Source: Actinokineospora auranticolor
Lineage (GTDB): Bacteria > Actinomycetota > Actinomycetes > Mycobacteriales > Pseudonocardiaceae
Length of the DNA stretch: 64,000 bases
NCBI RefSeq assembly: GCF_002934265.1
Contig: NZ_PTIX01000001.1
Span: 372,001-436,000 of the forward strand
Direction of reading: 5' to 3'
Part shown: one piece after another, positions 43,012 to 51,774 of the stretch
Numbering within the stretch: the stretch's first letter is position 1
How the letters are laid out: each line of letters starts with the position of its first letter
Program-made: the position numbers and the translations under genes
The notes under the pieces: generated by a model
What the model saw: the letters and a program-made list of their open reading frames with translations, nothing else
Told to the model about the DNA's origin: nothing
The model's database searches: none

Positions 43012-43731
43012 TCACCCTCGGCGACGGCGTTTTCCGGGCTTGGCGGCGGCGGTCTTTCCGCGACTCGTGGGTTTCGGTTGCGGCTTCGTTCTCGGTGTTG
43101 TCGTCTGCGGTTTCGCCGGGGTGCGGCCGCGGGTGCTGTTGGGGGTGCGGCCGCGGACGATGCCGATGAAGTCGTCGATGGGGTCGGTGGTGCCGTCCTC
43201 CAGCCAGGACAGGGCGACGGTCGACTGGGGGGCGTCGGTGAGCGGGCGGTAGGTGAGGTCGCGGCGGTGGTGCAGGCGGGCCAGGGACTGGGGGACGACG
43301 AGCAGGCCGACGCCGGCGGCGACGAGCTCGATGGCGTCACCGGTCGTATCCGGACGGTGCAGCGCCGCTTGGCCCGGGGGACGCTCCCAGCCGAGGGTGT
43401 CGTCGTGGGGGTGCAGGAGGACCTCGTCGACCAGGTCCGAGGTGGACAGTTCGTCGGCGTCGGCGAACAGGTGGCCCTTGGGCACGACCACGACCGTGAC
43501 CTCGGTGTACAGCGGGATGGCGTGCAGCCCGTCGCGGTCGGTCGGCAGTCGCAACAGGACGGCGTCGACCCGCCCGTCGCGCACCAGCCCGGCCGCGTCG
43601 GCCGCCGCCACCTGCGTCAGGTCCAGCGGGGCGGCGGGGAAGCGCTCGGTCCAGCCGGTCACCCACTTGGCTGGCGTCACACCCGGGACGTACCCGAGTC
43701 GGAAGGGGGCGGGCGCGTCCGGGCTGGTCAC
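43012..43731 (-). CDS. LysR-type substrate-binding protein without DNA-binding domain
   Basis: The 239-residue protein starts directly with a LysR-type effector-binding fold (FRLGYVPGVTPAKW, DAVLLRLPTDRDG, VVVPKGHLFADADELSTSDL, AAGVGLLVVPQSLARL). It lacks the helix-turn-helix that such regulators have in front. The last 45 residues are basic and Lys/Arg/Pro/Thr-rich (KTAAAKPGKRRRRG), which may contact nucleic acid. It is divergent from the DUF5997 gene with a 51-base gap. This pairing is common in actinomycetes. GTG start. Confidence 0.82.
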   Translation of the reverse strand: MTSPDAPAPFRLGYVPGVTPAKWVTGWTERFPAAPLDLTQVAAADAAGLVRDGRVDAVLLRLPTDRDGLHAIPLYTEVTVVVVPKGHLFADADELSTSDLVDEVLLHPHDDTLGWERPPGQAALHRPDTTGDAIELVAAGVGLLVVPQSLARLHHRRDLTYRPLTDAPQSTVALSWLEDGTTDPIDDFIGIVRGRTPNSTRGRTPAKPQTTTPRTKPQPKPTSRGKTAAAKPGKRRRRG

Positions 43732-43782
43732 GGACCCAGGTTACTGGGCGTGAGCGGATGGCCGCCCGGTACCCTCGCCCGC

Positions 43783-44163
43783 ATGACCTCGCCGCGCAAG
43801 AGCAGCCAGACGATGAAGCCCGCCACCGCGGCCAAGAAACTCGGCGTGTACCTGGAGGCCACCCCGGCGGAGTTCCGCGACGGCGTGGTCTCCCGGGACG
43901 AGCTGAACGCCCTGCAGACCGACCCGCCCACCTGGCTCCGCGACCTCCGCCGCGACGGCCCCCACCCGCGGCAGGTGGTGGCCGCGAAACTGCGCGTGTC
44001 GATCGGTGGGCTGACGCGGGCCGGGGTGACGGAGGCGTTGACGACGGAGCAGATCGAGGCGATCAAGACGGAGAACCCGGATTGGTTGCAGCGGGAGCGG
44101 GCGTTGCAGGTGGAGGTCCGCAAGGAGGAGACCCGCTTGCGCGGGGCCCGCAAGCCGGACTGA
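43783..44163 (+). CDS. DUF5997 family protein
   Basis: The 126-residue basic protein matches DUF5997: KPATAAKKLGVYLEATPAEF, then NALQTDPPTWLRDLRRDGPH and a helical C-terminus. The DPPTWLRDLRRDGPHPRQVV stretch is the family hallmark. It has no membrane segment or signal. It is divergent from the LysR-type gene, a conserved pairing. Its role is not known; the basic surface would allow nucleic acid or ribosome contact. ATG start. Confidence 0.88.
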   Translation: MTSPRKSSQTMKPATAAKKLGVYLEATPAEFRDGVVSRDELNALQTDPPTWLRDLRRDGPHPRQVVAAKLRVSIGGLTRAGVTEALTTEQIEAIKTENPDWLQRERALQVEVRKEETRLRGARKPD

Positions 44164-44431
44164 GGTCGGGCTCGCCGGCTGCGTGGTCAAGCGGCTCGAG
44201 TGGTCGCTGGGGACCGGTCTGAGCGGGGCGGGCTGTGGCTTGTTGATGAGCCCGTGGTCGCGGTGGTGAAAGTCCGGTTTGGTCGGCGTCTCGCAACTTC
44301 GCCCCCACCGAGCGTGGCGTCTGGTCGGCCACGAGTCGGTTACTACGGCCCCGATCTGTGCGACGCCCATCTCGCTCTGGGGCGATGCCATCTCGATTGG
44401 TCGGTAGATCGCGCCATCGCGGACAAATTGC

Positions 44432-45061
44432 TCAATTGTTGAACAATGCGATCGGCGGGGTTGTCCACATGGCGCCGACCTGTCCACAGCTTCTTCGGTC
44501 ACCGCCGAAAGACCTTGCTCCCCCACTAAGGGATGTCACGTAACTGATCTTATGGTTGGCGGCTCGGGTAATTCTTGGCCAGCCGGTGAGGGTGAGGTTG
44601 TGGAGGTGGGCGATGTCTGAGGCGGTGTCGCGCAGGGTGTGGGCTGCGCGGCGGTAGTCGCGCAGGATGGTCCAGTTCTTCATGCGGGCCAGGGCGTGTT
44701 CGGCGCGGGCCCGGATCGAGCGGTGGACGGTGTTGAGGTCTTCCTGCCAGTCGGCGAGTTCGCCGCTGTCGCGGGGTTTGCGGTAGGGCCCGATCACTTC
44801 GGGGTTGCCCTGGTAGCCGCCGTCGGCCATGACGGGGCGGCCGTCGAGCACGTCGGCGATGCCGGAGTCGCGATAGACGGTGCAGTCGTTGCGGTTGCCC
44901 GGCTTCGGCTCGCCGGTGGCGATCACCAGGCGGGTGTCGGCGTCGATGGCGACCTGCGGGTTGGTCGAGTAGCGGTGGTTCTTCGACCTCGCGGCGAGGC
45001 GGTGGTCGCGGGTGGGCACCCGGGTGCCGTCCACGATCGCGACCTGGCCGACCCCCGAGGT
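44432..45061 (-). pseudogene. 5'-truncated IS5-type DDE transposase
   Basis: The frame encodes the DDE-catalytic half of an IS5-type transposase: VDGTRVPTRDHR (first Asp), KNHRYSTNPQVAIDADTRLV, MADGGYQGNPEV (second Asp), and RARAEHALARMKNWTILRDY (Glu). The N-terminal helix-turn-helix part of about 100 residues is missing, and the sequence upstream of about 45,061 shows no trace of it. The frame continues past the conserved end (TLTGW) for about 40 residues before its stop. No clear terminal inverted repeat pair was found. It is an inactive remnant close to the Pls/epimerase operon, a sign of past insertion activity. The gap 44164-44431 and the gap 45062-45280 hold nothing recognised. Confidence 0.75.
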
Positions 45062-45280
45062 GGGTTGGGGGCCGTGTGTGGTCTGAGCGGGGTTGGCGGG
45101 AACAGTGTGCGGGGTTGGCGCGAGTCGGGCTCCGGTGGCGTTCTGGCTGGTAGGACATGTGGTCGACGAGCGAACTGGGCTTGTTGGGGGGGCGCGCCGC
45201 GCGACTTGGGACCGAGCCGTCCGCCGTGAGTTCTGGAGCCTCCGGTGGACGGCTGTCGGTCTTCGGTCGTGTTCGGTTGT

Positions 45281-45311
45281 CCCTCGCCCGGGACGATGTC
45301 CCGGGCGAGGG
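45281..45311 (-). terminator. Strong hairpin terminator of the epimerase/Pls operon
   Basis: CCCTCGCCCGGGA (45281-45293) and TCCCGGGCGAGGG (45299-45311) make a perfect 13-base-pair stem with a five-base loop, 18 bases after the epimerase stop. On the minus strand the stem is followed by ACAACCGAACACGACC, so a long U-run is absent. This is usual for actinomycete terminators. Confidence 0.75.
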
Positions 45312-45328
45312 AGTGGGGGCGAGTGGGG

Positions 45329-46192
45329 TCAGCCGGCGCGTTGGGGGGTGTCGGCGGTCAGCAGGTAGGCGATGGTGCCGCTGATCAGGAGGCCGTGGTC
45401 GTGGTGGTCCACGGTCATCTCGCCGCCTCTGGTCTGGACCCGGATGGGGAACGGGAGTTGCCAGACGGTGTTCGCCACGTAGGCGGCGCCGCCCACGCCG
45501 GTGCCGCAGGCGAGGGTTTCGTCCTCCGTGCCCGGTTCGTATGTGCGAATGGCGATGTGGTCGGCGTGGCGTTGGACGAAGTCCACGTGCAGGCCTTGGT
45601 GGCCCAGGTGGGCGGCCAGTTTCTCGTCGAAGCGCAGGGTGGCGCCCTCGCGTTTGACGTCTACGGCGGCCAGGTCGGGGACCTCCACCACCAGGTGGGG
45701 TAGGGCGCTGAAGACGAACCAGCGGTCGGCGTCCACCTGCTGGAACTCGCGGCCTTCGCCGAGGGCTACGCGGACCTCGCCGCCCGCGGCGGAGACCCAT
45801 TTCGGGCCGTCGTCGGTGGCGACGAAGTCCTGGTCCGCGGGTAGGTAGCCGCGGTCCACGCAGTACCTGGTCAGGCAGCGCAGGGCGTTGCCGCACATCA
45901 CCGAGTGCAGGCCGTCGCCCTCGAAGTAGGTCATCTTCACGCCCGCGTCTACAAACGACAGGAAGGCGATGCCGTCCACGCGGATGGCGGTGAAGGTCTG
46001 GCAGATCTCCTTGGCCAAAACACTGTCCACATCGGACCGTTCAAGTCCGCTGCGGTCGGTGTCCACGACCAGGATGACGTTGCCGTTGCCGTGCATGAGC
46101 GCGAACACGAGCCCGTCCAGCCCCACACCGCGCACCGCTCGGCGGCGCAGGCGGTCGTGGTCCGAGGCGAGCACCCGCGGGTCGACGTCCAT
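45329..46192 (-). CDS. DapF-like (diaminopimelate epimerase-like) epimerase
   Basis: The 287-residue protein has the two catalytic cysteines of the DapF fold: Cys100 in HSVMCGNALRC and Cys229 in DETLACGTGVGG. Positions that read substrate in true DapF differ. H-G-L-G-N-D-F becomes MHGNGNVILVVD, and the E-R-G before the second cysteine becomes E-P-G. The N-terminus has about 28 extra residues. It therefore probably racemises a related diamino acid rather than diaminopimelate. The ATG is preceded by GAAAGGG. It is 27 bases after the Pls-type gene and ends at a terminator, so it is the second gene of that operon and could supply D-monomers. Confidence 0.82.
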   Translation of the reverse strand: MDVDPRVLASDHDRLRRRAVRGVGLDGLVFALMHGNGNVILVVDTDRSGLERSDVDSVLAKEICQTFTAIRVDGIAFLSFVDAGVKMTYFEGDGLHSVMCGNALRCLTRYCVDRGYLPADQDFVATDDGPKWVSAAGGEVRVALGEGREFQQVDADRWFVFSALPHLVVEVPDLAAVDVKREGATLRFDEKLAAHLGHQGLHVDFVQRHADHIAIRTYEPGTEDETLACGTGVGGAAYVANTVWQLPFPIRVQTRGGEMTVDHHDHGLLISGTIAYLLTADTPQRAG

Positions 46193-46219
46193 CGTTTGCC
46201 CTTTCCCTGGGAGTGGCGG

Positions 46220-49200
46220 CTAGAGCGGTCGGGCCGGGATGCCGCGCCAGCCGCTGGTGTCGGGCAGCACCTCGCCCTTCATCACCAGCGAGTCGGCGTC
46301 GAGGAACGACCCGGCGGACACCTCGGCGTCGTAGAGCACCACCGCGTGGCTGCCGACCGTCGAACCCGCCGACGCCTTGGAGTACGACATCTTCATGACC
46401 CGGTCCTCGAACAGGTGGGTCTGCAGGTCCGCCTCTTCGCCGACCGCCGCGTCGTCGCCGACGCGCACCAGGTCGAACTCGGTGAACGACACCGTGTTCA
46501 GCCACACCCGGCGCCCGACCCGCACGCCGAAGAGGCGGACCAGCGGCACGATCCACGGCGAGCCGACGAAGTTGCCGATCAGCCGCGGCACCGCCACCGC
46601 CTCGTACAGGCCGGTGATCAGTTCCGTGCCGCGCACCCAGGTGCCCCAGTACGGCTCCGTGCGCGGCCGGTACACCCGCATGACCAGCCACTTCAGCACG
46701 ACCACGACCACCGTCTCGGCCAACCCGACGCCCAGGGTGATCGCCGGGAGCATGGTCACCAGGACGAACGGGGAGAAGTGGCCGAGCAGGTAGACCATCG
46801 CGTAGATGCCCGCGAACGTGCCCGCGGTGGTCAGCATCGTCGGCAGGAACACCCGGAACAGCTCCAGGAACAGCCGCACCGCGACCATGGTCGGCGTCGG
46901 CCGGTAGGTGAACTTCTCCGGGAAGTCCTGGCTGGTCTGCCTGCGCGGCAGGAAGAACGACGGTGAACCGAGCCAGGTCGTCTCCGGGTCCATCGGCCGG
47001 TCGGCGGGCGGCACCGACATCACGCCGAGCAGGCTGTTCGAGCCCATCCGCGTGCCGCCCGGCACCAGCGCCACGTTGCCGATGAAGCTGCGGTCGGACA
47101 TCTCCGCCATCCGCAGCGCCACGAGACCGCGGTGGTGCACCGGCGGCGACACCAGGATGCCCGCGGCGAGGAAGCACTGGTCGCCCATGGTCGTCATGTC
47201 GACGTTGATGTGCGTCGGGATGGCGATCTCGCACCACTTGCCGACCCGCAGGCCGAGCCCGCGCAGCAGCGGGATCGCGTAGAGCGTGCAGAAGATCGTC
47301 CGGACCTGGGCGACGACCATGTCCAGCAGCCGGTGCGCGAACCACAGGCGCAGGCCGAAGAAACCCTTGTCCGAGTAGATCCCCGGCCGCGCCCGGAACA
47401 GCACGAGCCGCTTCAGCGCGGTCAGCACCAGGCACGTCGTGAACACGAACACCGGGCCCGCCGCGACGGCACAGCCCACGATCCACCCGACCGTGCCCTG
47501 GTTGATCCCGTAGAAGATCACCGCGCCGCTGGGCACGAGCAGCGCCAGCGGGAGGACGATCAGGAACAGCAGACCCACGAGGTAGCCGAACAGCACGGTG
47601 ACCGGCCAGCGGCGGGTGTCGGCGCGGTCGGCCATCTCCCGCAGCTGCTGCGGCATGGCGGGCAGCTTGCGCAGCGGCGAACCGATCCAGTGCTCACCCC
47701 CGGGGACCCGAGCCCCCGCGTGCACCAGCGACTGGTGACCCACCGTGGCGTTCGCGCCGATCTCGGCACCGGCCATGACCGCGGAGTTCGCGCCGACGTG
47801 CGCGCCGTCGCCGATGCGCACCCGCGCCAACCGCAGCCAGCCGTGCTCCACCGCGTACGTCTCCACCCGGGCCCGGTCGCCGATGCTGACGCCGTCGCCG
47901 ATCTCGACGAACCGCGCCAGCCGGATCAGCGGGGTGGAGAGCTGGCAGTCGCGGCCGACCTTCGCGCCCATGAGCCGCAGGTACAGCGGCAGCAGGGGAG
48001 TGCCGGACAGCAGCGCCAGGGGCGCCAGCGCGGCGACCCTGGCGTGGAACCAGAACCGCAGGTACGTCCGGCCCCACAACGGGTACCAGCCCTCGCGGAC
48101 CCGCAACATGACCAACCTGCTGGCGATGATCGGCAACCCGAAGCTGGTGAACAGGAACCACGCCACCCAGACCGGGATCAGGACCCCCAGGCTCGCGCTC
48201 TCCGCGCCGAGGACCGCGCCCGACGAGGCGCCCTTCGCCCGCACCGTGACGACGTACGCCAGGGCCAACACCGGGGAGGCCAACAGCGCCAGCCAGGTGT
48301 AGAGCAGGACCATCTGCGCCACACCGCACGCCCACACTCGCAACCCGGAGTGCTTGCGCGGCTCGGGCTTCGCGGTGTCCACGGCCGTGTCCTCGGTGGG
48401 CGCGGCGGTGGACTCGACGTGCTGGGCGAGCGCGCGGACCGTGGGGTTGGCGTAGAGGTCGCCCATCGCCAGGCCGCGCAACCCGGGCAGCGCGCGCAGC
48501 CGGGAGACCACGCGCGCGGCGGTCAGCGAGTGACCGCCGAGGTCGCAGAAGAAGTCCGCCTCGGCCGAAACCTGCTCGACCTCGAGGATCTCCGACCACA
48601 CACCGGCCAGATCTGTCTCAAGTGGACCCTCTGGTGGGACGTGTGGTCCCGTGTTCGCGCCCAGTGGCGGTGACGTGGGGGCGGGCAGCGCGGCGCGGTT
48701 GACCTTGTCGGCGGCCAGCAGCGGGAAGCTGTCCAGTACCTCGAGGTAGCTGGGCACCATGTAGGGCGCCAAGCGCCTGCGGAGGGTGGCGTGCAGGCGG
48801 TCCCGCAACTCGGCCTCGTCGGCGTCCGCGACGGACAACGTGAGGTAGGCGACCAGGTTCGGCACCCCGTCACGGTCCAAAGTGGTCACGACCGCGTTCT
48901 CGACGGCCTCGTCCTCGCGGATCACCTGCTCGATCTCGCCCAGCTCGACCCGGTAGCCGCGGATCTTGACCTGGGTGTCCATCCGGCCGAAGAACTCGTA
49001 CTCGCCCGCCGGGGTGCGGCGGCCCAGGTCGCCCGTGCGGTAGACGCGCGGCACCTCGGCGCGGTCGCGCTCGACGGGGTTGGTGACGAACCGCTCGGCG
49101 GTCAACTCCGGGCGGTTGAGGTAGCCGATGCCGACGCCGGGACCGCCGATGCAGATCTCGCCGGTCTCGCCCTCGGCGACCTCACGCAGTTGGTCGTCGA

Positions 49201-50212
49201 GGATGTAGAACCGGTACGTGGGGAACGGTGTGCCCAGGGTGACCGGCTGGTCGGCGACCAGTTCGGCGCAGCTGGAGGACACCGTGGTCTCGGTGGGGCC
49301 GTAGCAGTTGAGGATCCGCCGGTCCGGCCCCGACCACTTGCGCACCAGGTCCGGCGGCATCGCCTCGCCGCTGACCAGCAGGCAGCGCACCGTCGGCGGC
49401 ACGTTCTCCACCGTGGTCAACAACGTCGGCACGCTGCACAGCACGGTCACGCGGTGCTCGGTGAGGAAGTCGGTGAGGCCCTGCCCGAAGCGGCGGGCGT
49501 CGTTGGGGCCCGCGACGAGCGCGGCGCCGCCGACCCAGGCGGGCCACATCTCCTCGAGGTGGAAGTCGAAGCTGATCGACATCCCCTGGTAGACGCGGTC
49601 GTCGCCGGTCACGCCGTAGATCGGGGTGGCCACGTCGAGGAAGTTGACGATGCTGGCGTGCGAGATGGCCACGCCCTTGGGTTTCCCGGTCGACCCCGAG
49701 GTGTAGATGATGTAGCACGGGGTGTCCGGGTCGATCTCCAGGTCGAGCCGGTCGCCGGAGCGCGCGGCGATCTCGGCCGCGGACTCGTCGAGCGCGAGGA
49801 CCGGGCAGGCGAGGTCGGCGGTGCGGTCTGCGGCGCCGGACCAGGTGACCAGGTGGGTCAGGCTCGCGTCCTCGGCCATGAACCGCACGCGGTCGGCCGG
49901 GAAGGACGTGTCGATGGGCACGTAGGCCGCGCCCGCCTTCATCACGCCGAGCAGCGCGACGTAGGTGTCCGTGCTGCGCCGCAAAAGGATCCCGACGTTG
50001 TCGCCCGGGCGGACACCGCGCTCGCGCAGCAGCGCGGCCAGGCGGTTCGCGGCCCGGTCGAGCTCGCGGTAGGTCAGCCGCTCGCCGTCGCACTCGACGG
50101 CGGTCGCGTCCGGGGTGCGGTCACAGGTCAGTTCGAAGCACTCGGGGAGCACCCGCGCCCGCGTGCTCCCCCGCTTGTCGAATACCGCAGTCCGACCATT
50201 TGCGCTCGCCAT
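46220..50212 (-). CDS. Pls-type membrane nonribosomal peptide synthetase (poly-diamino-acid synthetase)
   Basis: The 1330-residue protein has the layout of epsilon-poly-L-lysine synthetase. It has an adenylation domain (1 to about 520, with YIIYTSGSTGKPKG and the YRTGDLGRR region), a thiolation domain (DFFCDLGGHSLTAARVV, phosphopantetheine Ser about 561), then six membrane segments with three interposed soluble hexapeptide-repeat domains (e.g. VEIGDGVSIGDRARVETYAV) that join monomers. It releases a homopolymer. In the A4 motif FDFHLEEMWP, position 239 (PheA numbering) is Glu, which suits a basic side chain such as lysine, diaminobutyrate or diaminopropionate. The ATG at 50212 follows AAAGGA. 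Confidence 0.9.
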   Translation of the reverse strand: MASANGRTAVFDKRGSTRARVLPECFELTCDRTPDATAVECDGERLTYRELDRAANRLAALLRERGVRPGDNVGILLRRSTDTYVALLGVMKAGAAYVPIDTSFPADRVRFMAEDASLTHLVTWSGAADRTADLACPVLALDESAAEIAARSGDRLDLEIDPDTPCYIIYTSGSTGKPKGVAISHASIVNFLDVATPIYGVTGDDRVYQGMSISFDFHLEEMWPAWVGGAALVAGPNDARRFGQGLTDFLTEHRVTVLCSVPTLLTTVENVPPTVRCLLVSGEAMPPDLVRKWSGPDRRILNCYGPTETTVSSSCAELVADQPVTLGTPFPTYRFYILDDQLREVAEGETGEICIGGPGVGIGYLNRPELTAERFVTNPVERDRAEVPRVYRTGDLGRRTPAGEYEFFGRMDTQVKIRGYRVELGEIEQVIREDEAVENAVVTTLDRDGVPNLVAYLTLSVADADEAELRDRLHATLRRRLAPYMVPSYLEVLDSFPLLAADKVNRAALPAPTSPPLGANTGPHVPPEGPLETDLAGVWSEILEVEQVSAEADFFCDLGGHSLTAARVVSRLRALPGLRGLAMGDLYANPTVRALAQHVESTAAPTEDTAVDTAKPEPRKHSGLRVWACGVAQMVLLYTWLALLASPVLALAYVVTVRAKGASSGAVLGAESASLGVLIPVWVAWFLFTSFGLPIIASRLVMLRVREGWYPLWGRTYLRFWFHARVAALAPLALLSGTPLLPLYLRLMGAKVGRDCQLSTPLIRLARFVEIGDGVSIGDRARVETYAVEHGWLRLARVRIGDGAHVGANSAVMAGAEIGANATVGHQSLVHAGARVPGGEHWIGSPLRKLPAMPQQLREMADRADTRRWPVTVLFGYLVGLLFLIVLPLALLVPSGAVIFYGINQGTVGWIVGCAVAAGPVFVFTTCLVLTALKRLVLFRARPGIYSDKGFFGLRLWFAHRLLDMVVAQVRTIFCTLYAIPLLRGLGLRVGKWCEIAIPTHINVDMTTMGDQCFLAAGILVSPPVHHRGLVALRMAEMSDRSFIGNVALVPGGTRMGSNSLLGVMSVPPADRPMDPETTWLGSPSFFLPRRQTSQDFPEKFTYRPTPTMVAVRLFLELFRVFLPTMLTTAGTFAGIYAMVYLLGHFSPFVLVTMLPAITLGVGLAETVVVVVLKWLVMRVYRPRTEPYWGTWVRGTELITGLYEAVAVPRLIGNFVGSPWIVPLVRLFGVRVGRRVWLNTVSFTEFDLVRVGDDAAVGEEADLQTHLFEDRVMKMSYSKASAGSTVGSHAVVLYDAEVSAGSFLDADSLVMKGEVLPDTSGWRGIPARPL

Positions 50213-50711
50213 ATTCCGTCCTTTGACCAAACACGTCGGGCCGGTGCCCGTGCCACATCGTCACGACGCTCGAAATAACTGGCGGAGTCGCCACTGGAGG
50301 GTCTACGCGTCGTGGGAACGACACCAAATTAGTTCGGGTACCTATGGGTTGCTACCGCCGTACGCGCGCCTGGCTTGAGCTGAAGGCAGGACATAATCGC
50401 CGAACATAATATGTGCCGATGTAGGCGGCCGATCGCGGCCGGGATGCGAAGTTTCCTCCGATCGTAGGGCGTTTATCTGTGAACATTCCTTCTGTAGATG
50501 TGAACGCACCGACAATCGGCCGGGTTCAAGTGGGTGACGTGGAATGGAAAACTGTTTATGAAAGAATGTCGCTATCGGGCCTTTCGGCGATCGGCACGGG
50601 CACCCGGCGGCCGGTAGGATGACATCGCATGACGCATTCGCCCACTGTCGCGTGGGGTCACTGCGGCGTTCGAGTGACCCGGCGTTGCGACATCCGAGTG
50701 GCGGTCGACCG
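50213..50711. other. 499-base intergenic region with Pls-operon promoter
   Basis: This stretch has no gene that I support. It is the least GC-rich part of the window (for example CATAATATGTG and AATTAGTTCGG), which suits promoters of the leftward Pls operon and the rightward gene at 50712. A weak open frame from 50619 reaches the next gene in frame, but is Arg/Ser/His-rich and probably leader. Confidence 0.5.
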
Positions 50712-51590
50712 GTGAGCGAGGATTTCACCGTCAACGTCGTCGTCTTCCGGCTCCGCGCCCCCGCCGGTGCGGTGTTCGCCAGCACCCCCACCCGCGACGA
50801 CGCCGCGATCCGCCGCGCGTGGCGCAGCGCCACCCGCCACCGCCGGGTGGACCCCACCGAGGTCGTCGCCGTGCACAGCGAGTGGGAGCCCTCGTCGGCC
50901 GACAAGGACTACCTCGCCACCACGTTCCCCGCCGCCCACTGCACCCACCGCTTCCCCCGCCCCACCGCCGAGGGCTGGGACCAGGCCTTCGCCCGCGCCC
51001 GGCACGCGGTCGCGGAGGTGGTCCGCCTGCGCGCCGCCGACCGCGGCGCCGAGCTGCTGCCGCTGCTGTGGAGCAGGTCCGCCCCCGCGTCCGCGGCCCT
51101 GTCGCGGCTGCCGCACGCCCCGCTGGTCCCCGGCCGGGTAGCGGTGTCCCTCGCCTGGCTCGACTGGGCGGGGGCCCCGGCCGCGCCCGACCACGTCACC
51201 ACCGACGACTACGACGAGATGGGCGCACCGCCGTTCGCCGAACTGCTCGCCACCGCGGGCCGCAACCTGACCCAGGGCCTGCGCGTCGACACCCAGCACT
51301 CAGACCATGGCGACCTGCTCACCCTCACCCGCCAACCGCGCCTGGCCGCGTCGGCGGTGGCGGTCGAGGGCTTCCACGCCCGCATGGCGCGCCGCCTCGC
51401 CGACGACCGGCTCGTGGTCGGCCTGCCCACCCCGGACTACCTCCTCATCGCGGGCGCCCGCTCCGACTGGCTGGACCTCATCCGTGAAGAGGTCCTCACC
51501 ACCACCCCCCGTGCGGCGGATCCCCTACTCCCCACGGTCCTGCTCGTCGAACCCACCGGCATACGCGTGGTAGCCGAGCGGATCGGCTGA
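50712..51590 (+). CDS. Hypothetical protein, possibly DUF1444-like
   Basis: The 292-residue soluble protein begins SEDFTVNVVVFRLR, and later has AELLPLLWSRS, a hydrophobic pair with LPHAPLVPGRVAVSLAWLDW, and VVGLPTPDYLLIAGARSDWL near the end. The last motif resembles the C-terminal block of DUF1444 proteins (a conserved P-T/S-x-D segment), but I am not certain. No signal, helix-turn-helix or catalytic motif is clear. The GTG at 50712 is chosen, since the frame upstream is poor. It stands alone between the Pls operon and the restriction island. Confidence 0.65.
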   Translation: MSEDFTVNVVVFRLRAPAGAVFASTPTRDDAAIRRAWRSATRHRRVDPTEVVAVHSEWEPSSADKDYLATTFPAAHCTHRFPRPTAEGWDQAFARARHAVAEVVRLRAADRGAELLPLLWSRSAPASAALSRLPHAPLVPGRVAVSLAWLDWAGAPAAPDHVTTDDYDEMGAPPFAELLATAGRNLTQGLRVDTQHSDHGDLLTLTRQPRLAASAVAVEGFHARMARRLADDRLVVGLPTPDYLLIAGARSDWLDLIREEVLTTTPRAADPLLPTVLLVEPTGIRVVAERIG

Positions 51591-51774
51591 GTAGACCCGC
51601 GCTGTCGTCCCTGCCCGCGAGGCGGTGTCGAAGCCGTCGGACACGGGTGGTCGGGAGTCAATCGGTGACTAAGAGTCCCCGAGCGTTCACCCCGGGGCTA
51701 AGGTTGGTGTAACGCGGCGGCCGAATGGGCCTATTACCTGCGGTGTAAGCACCAAACGAGGGGGCGGGTACCGA

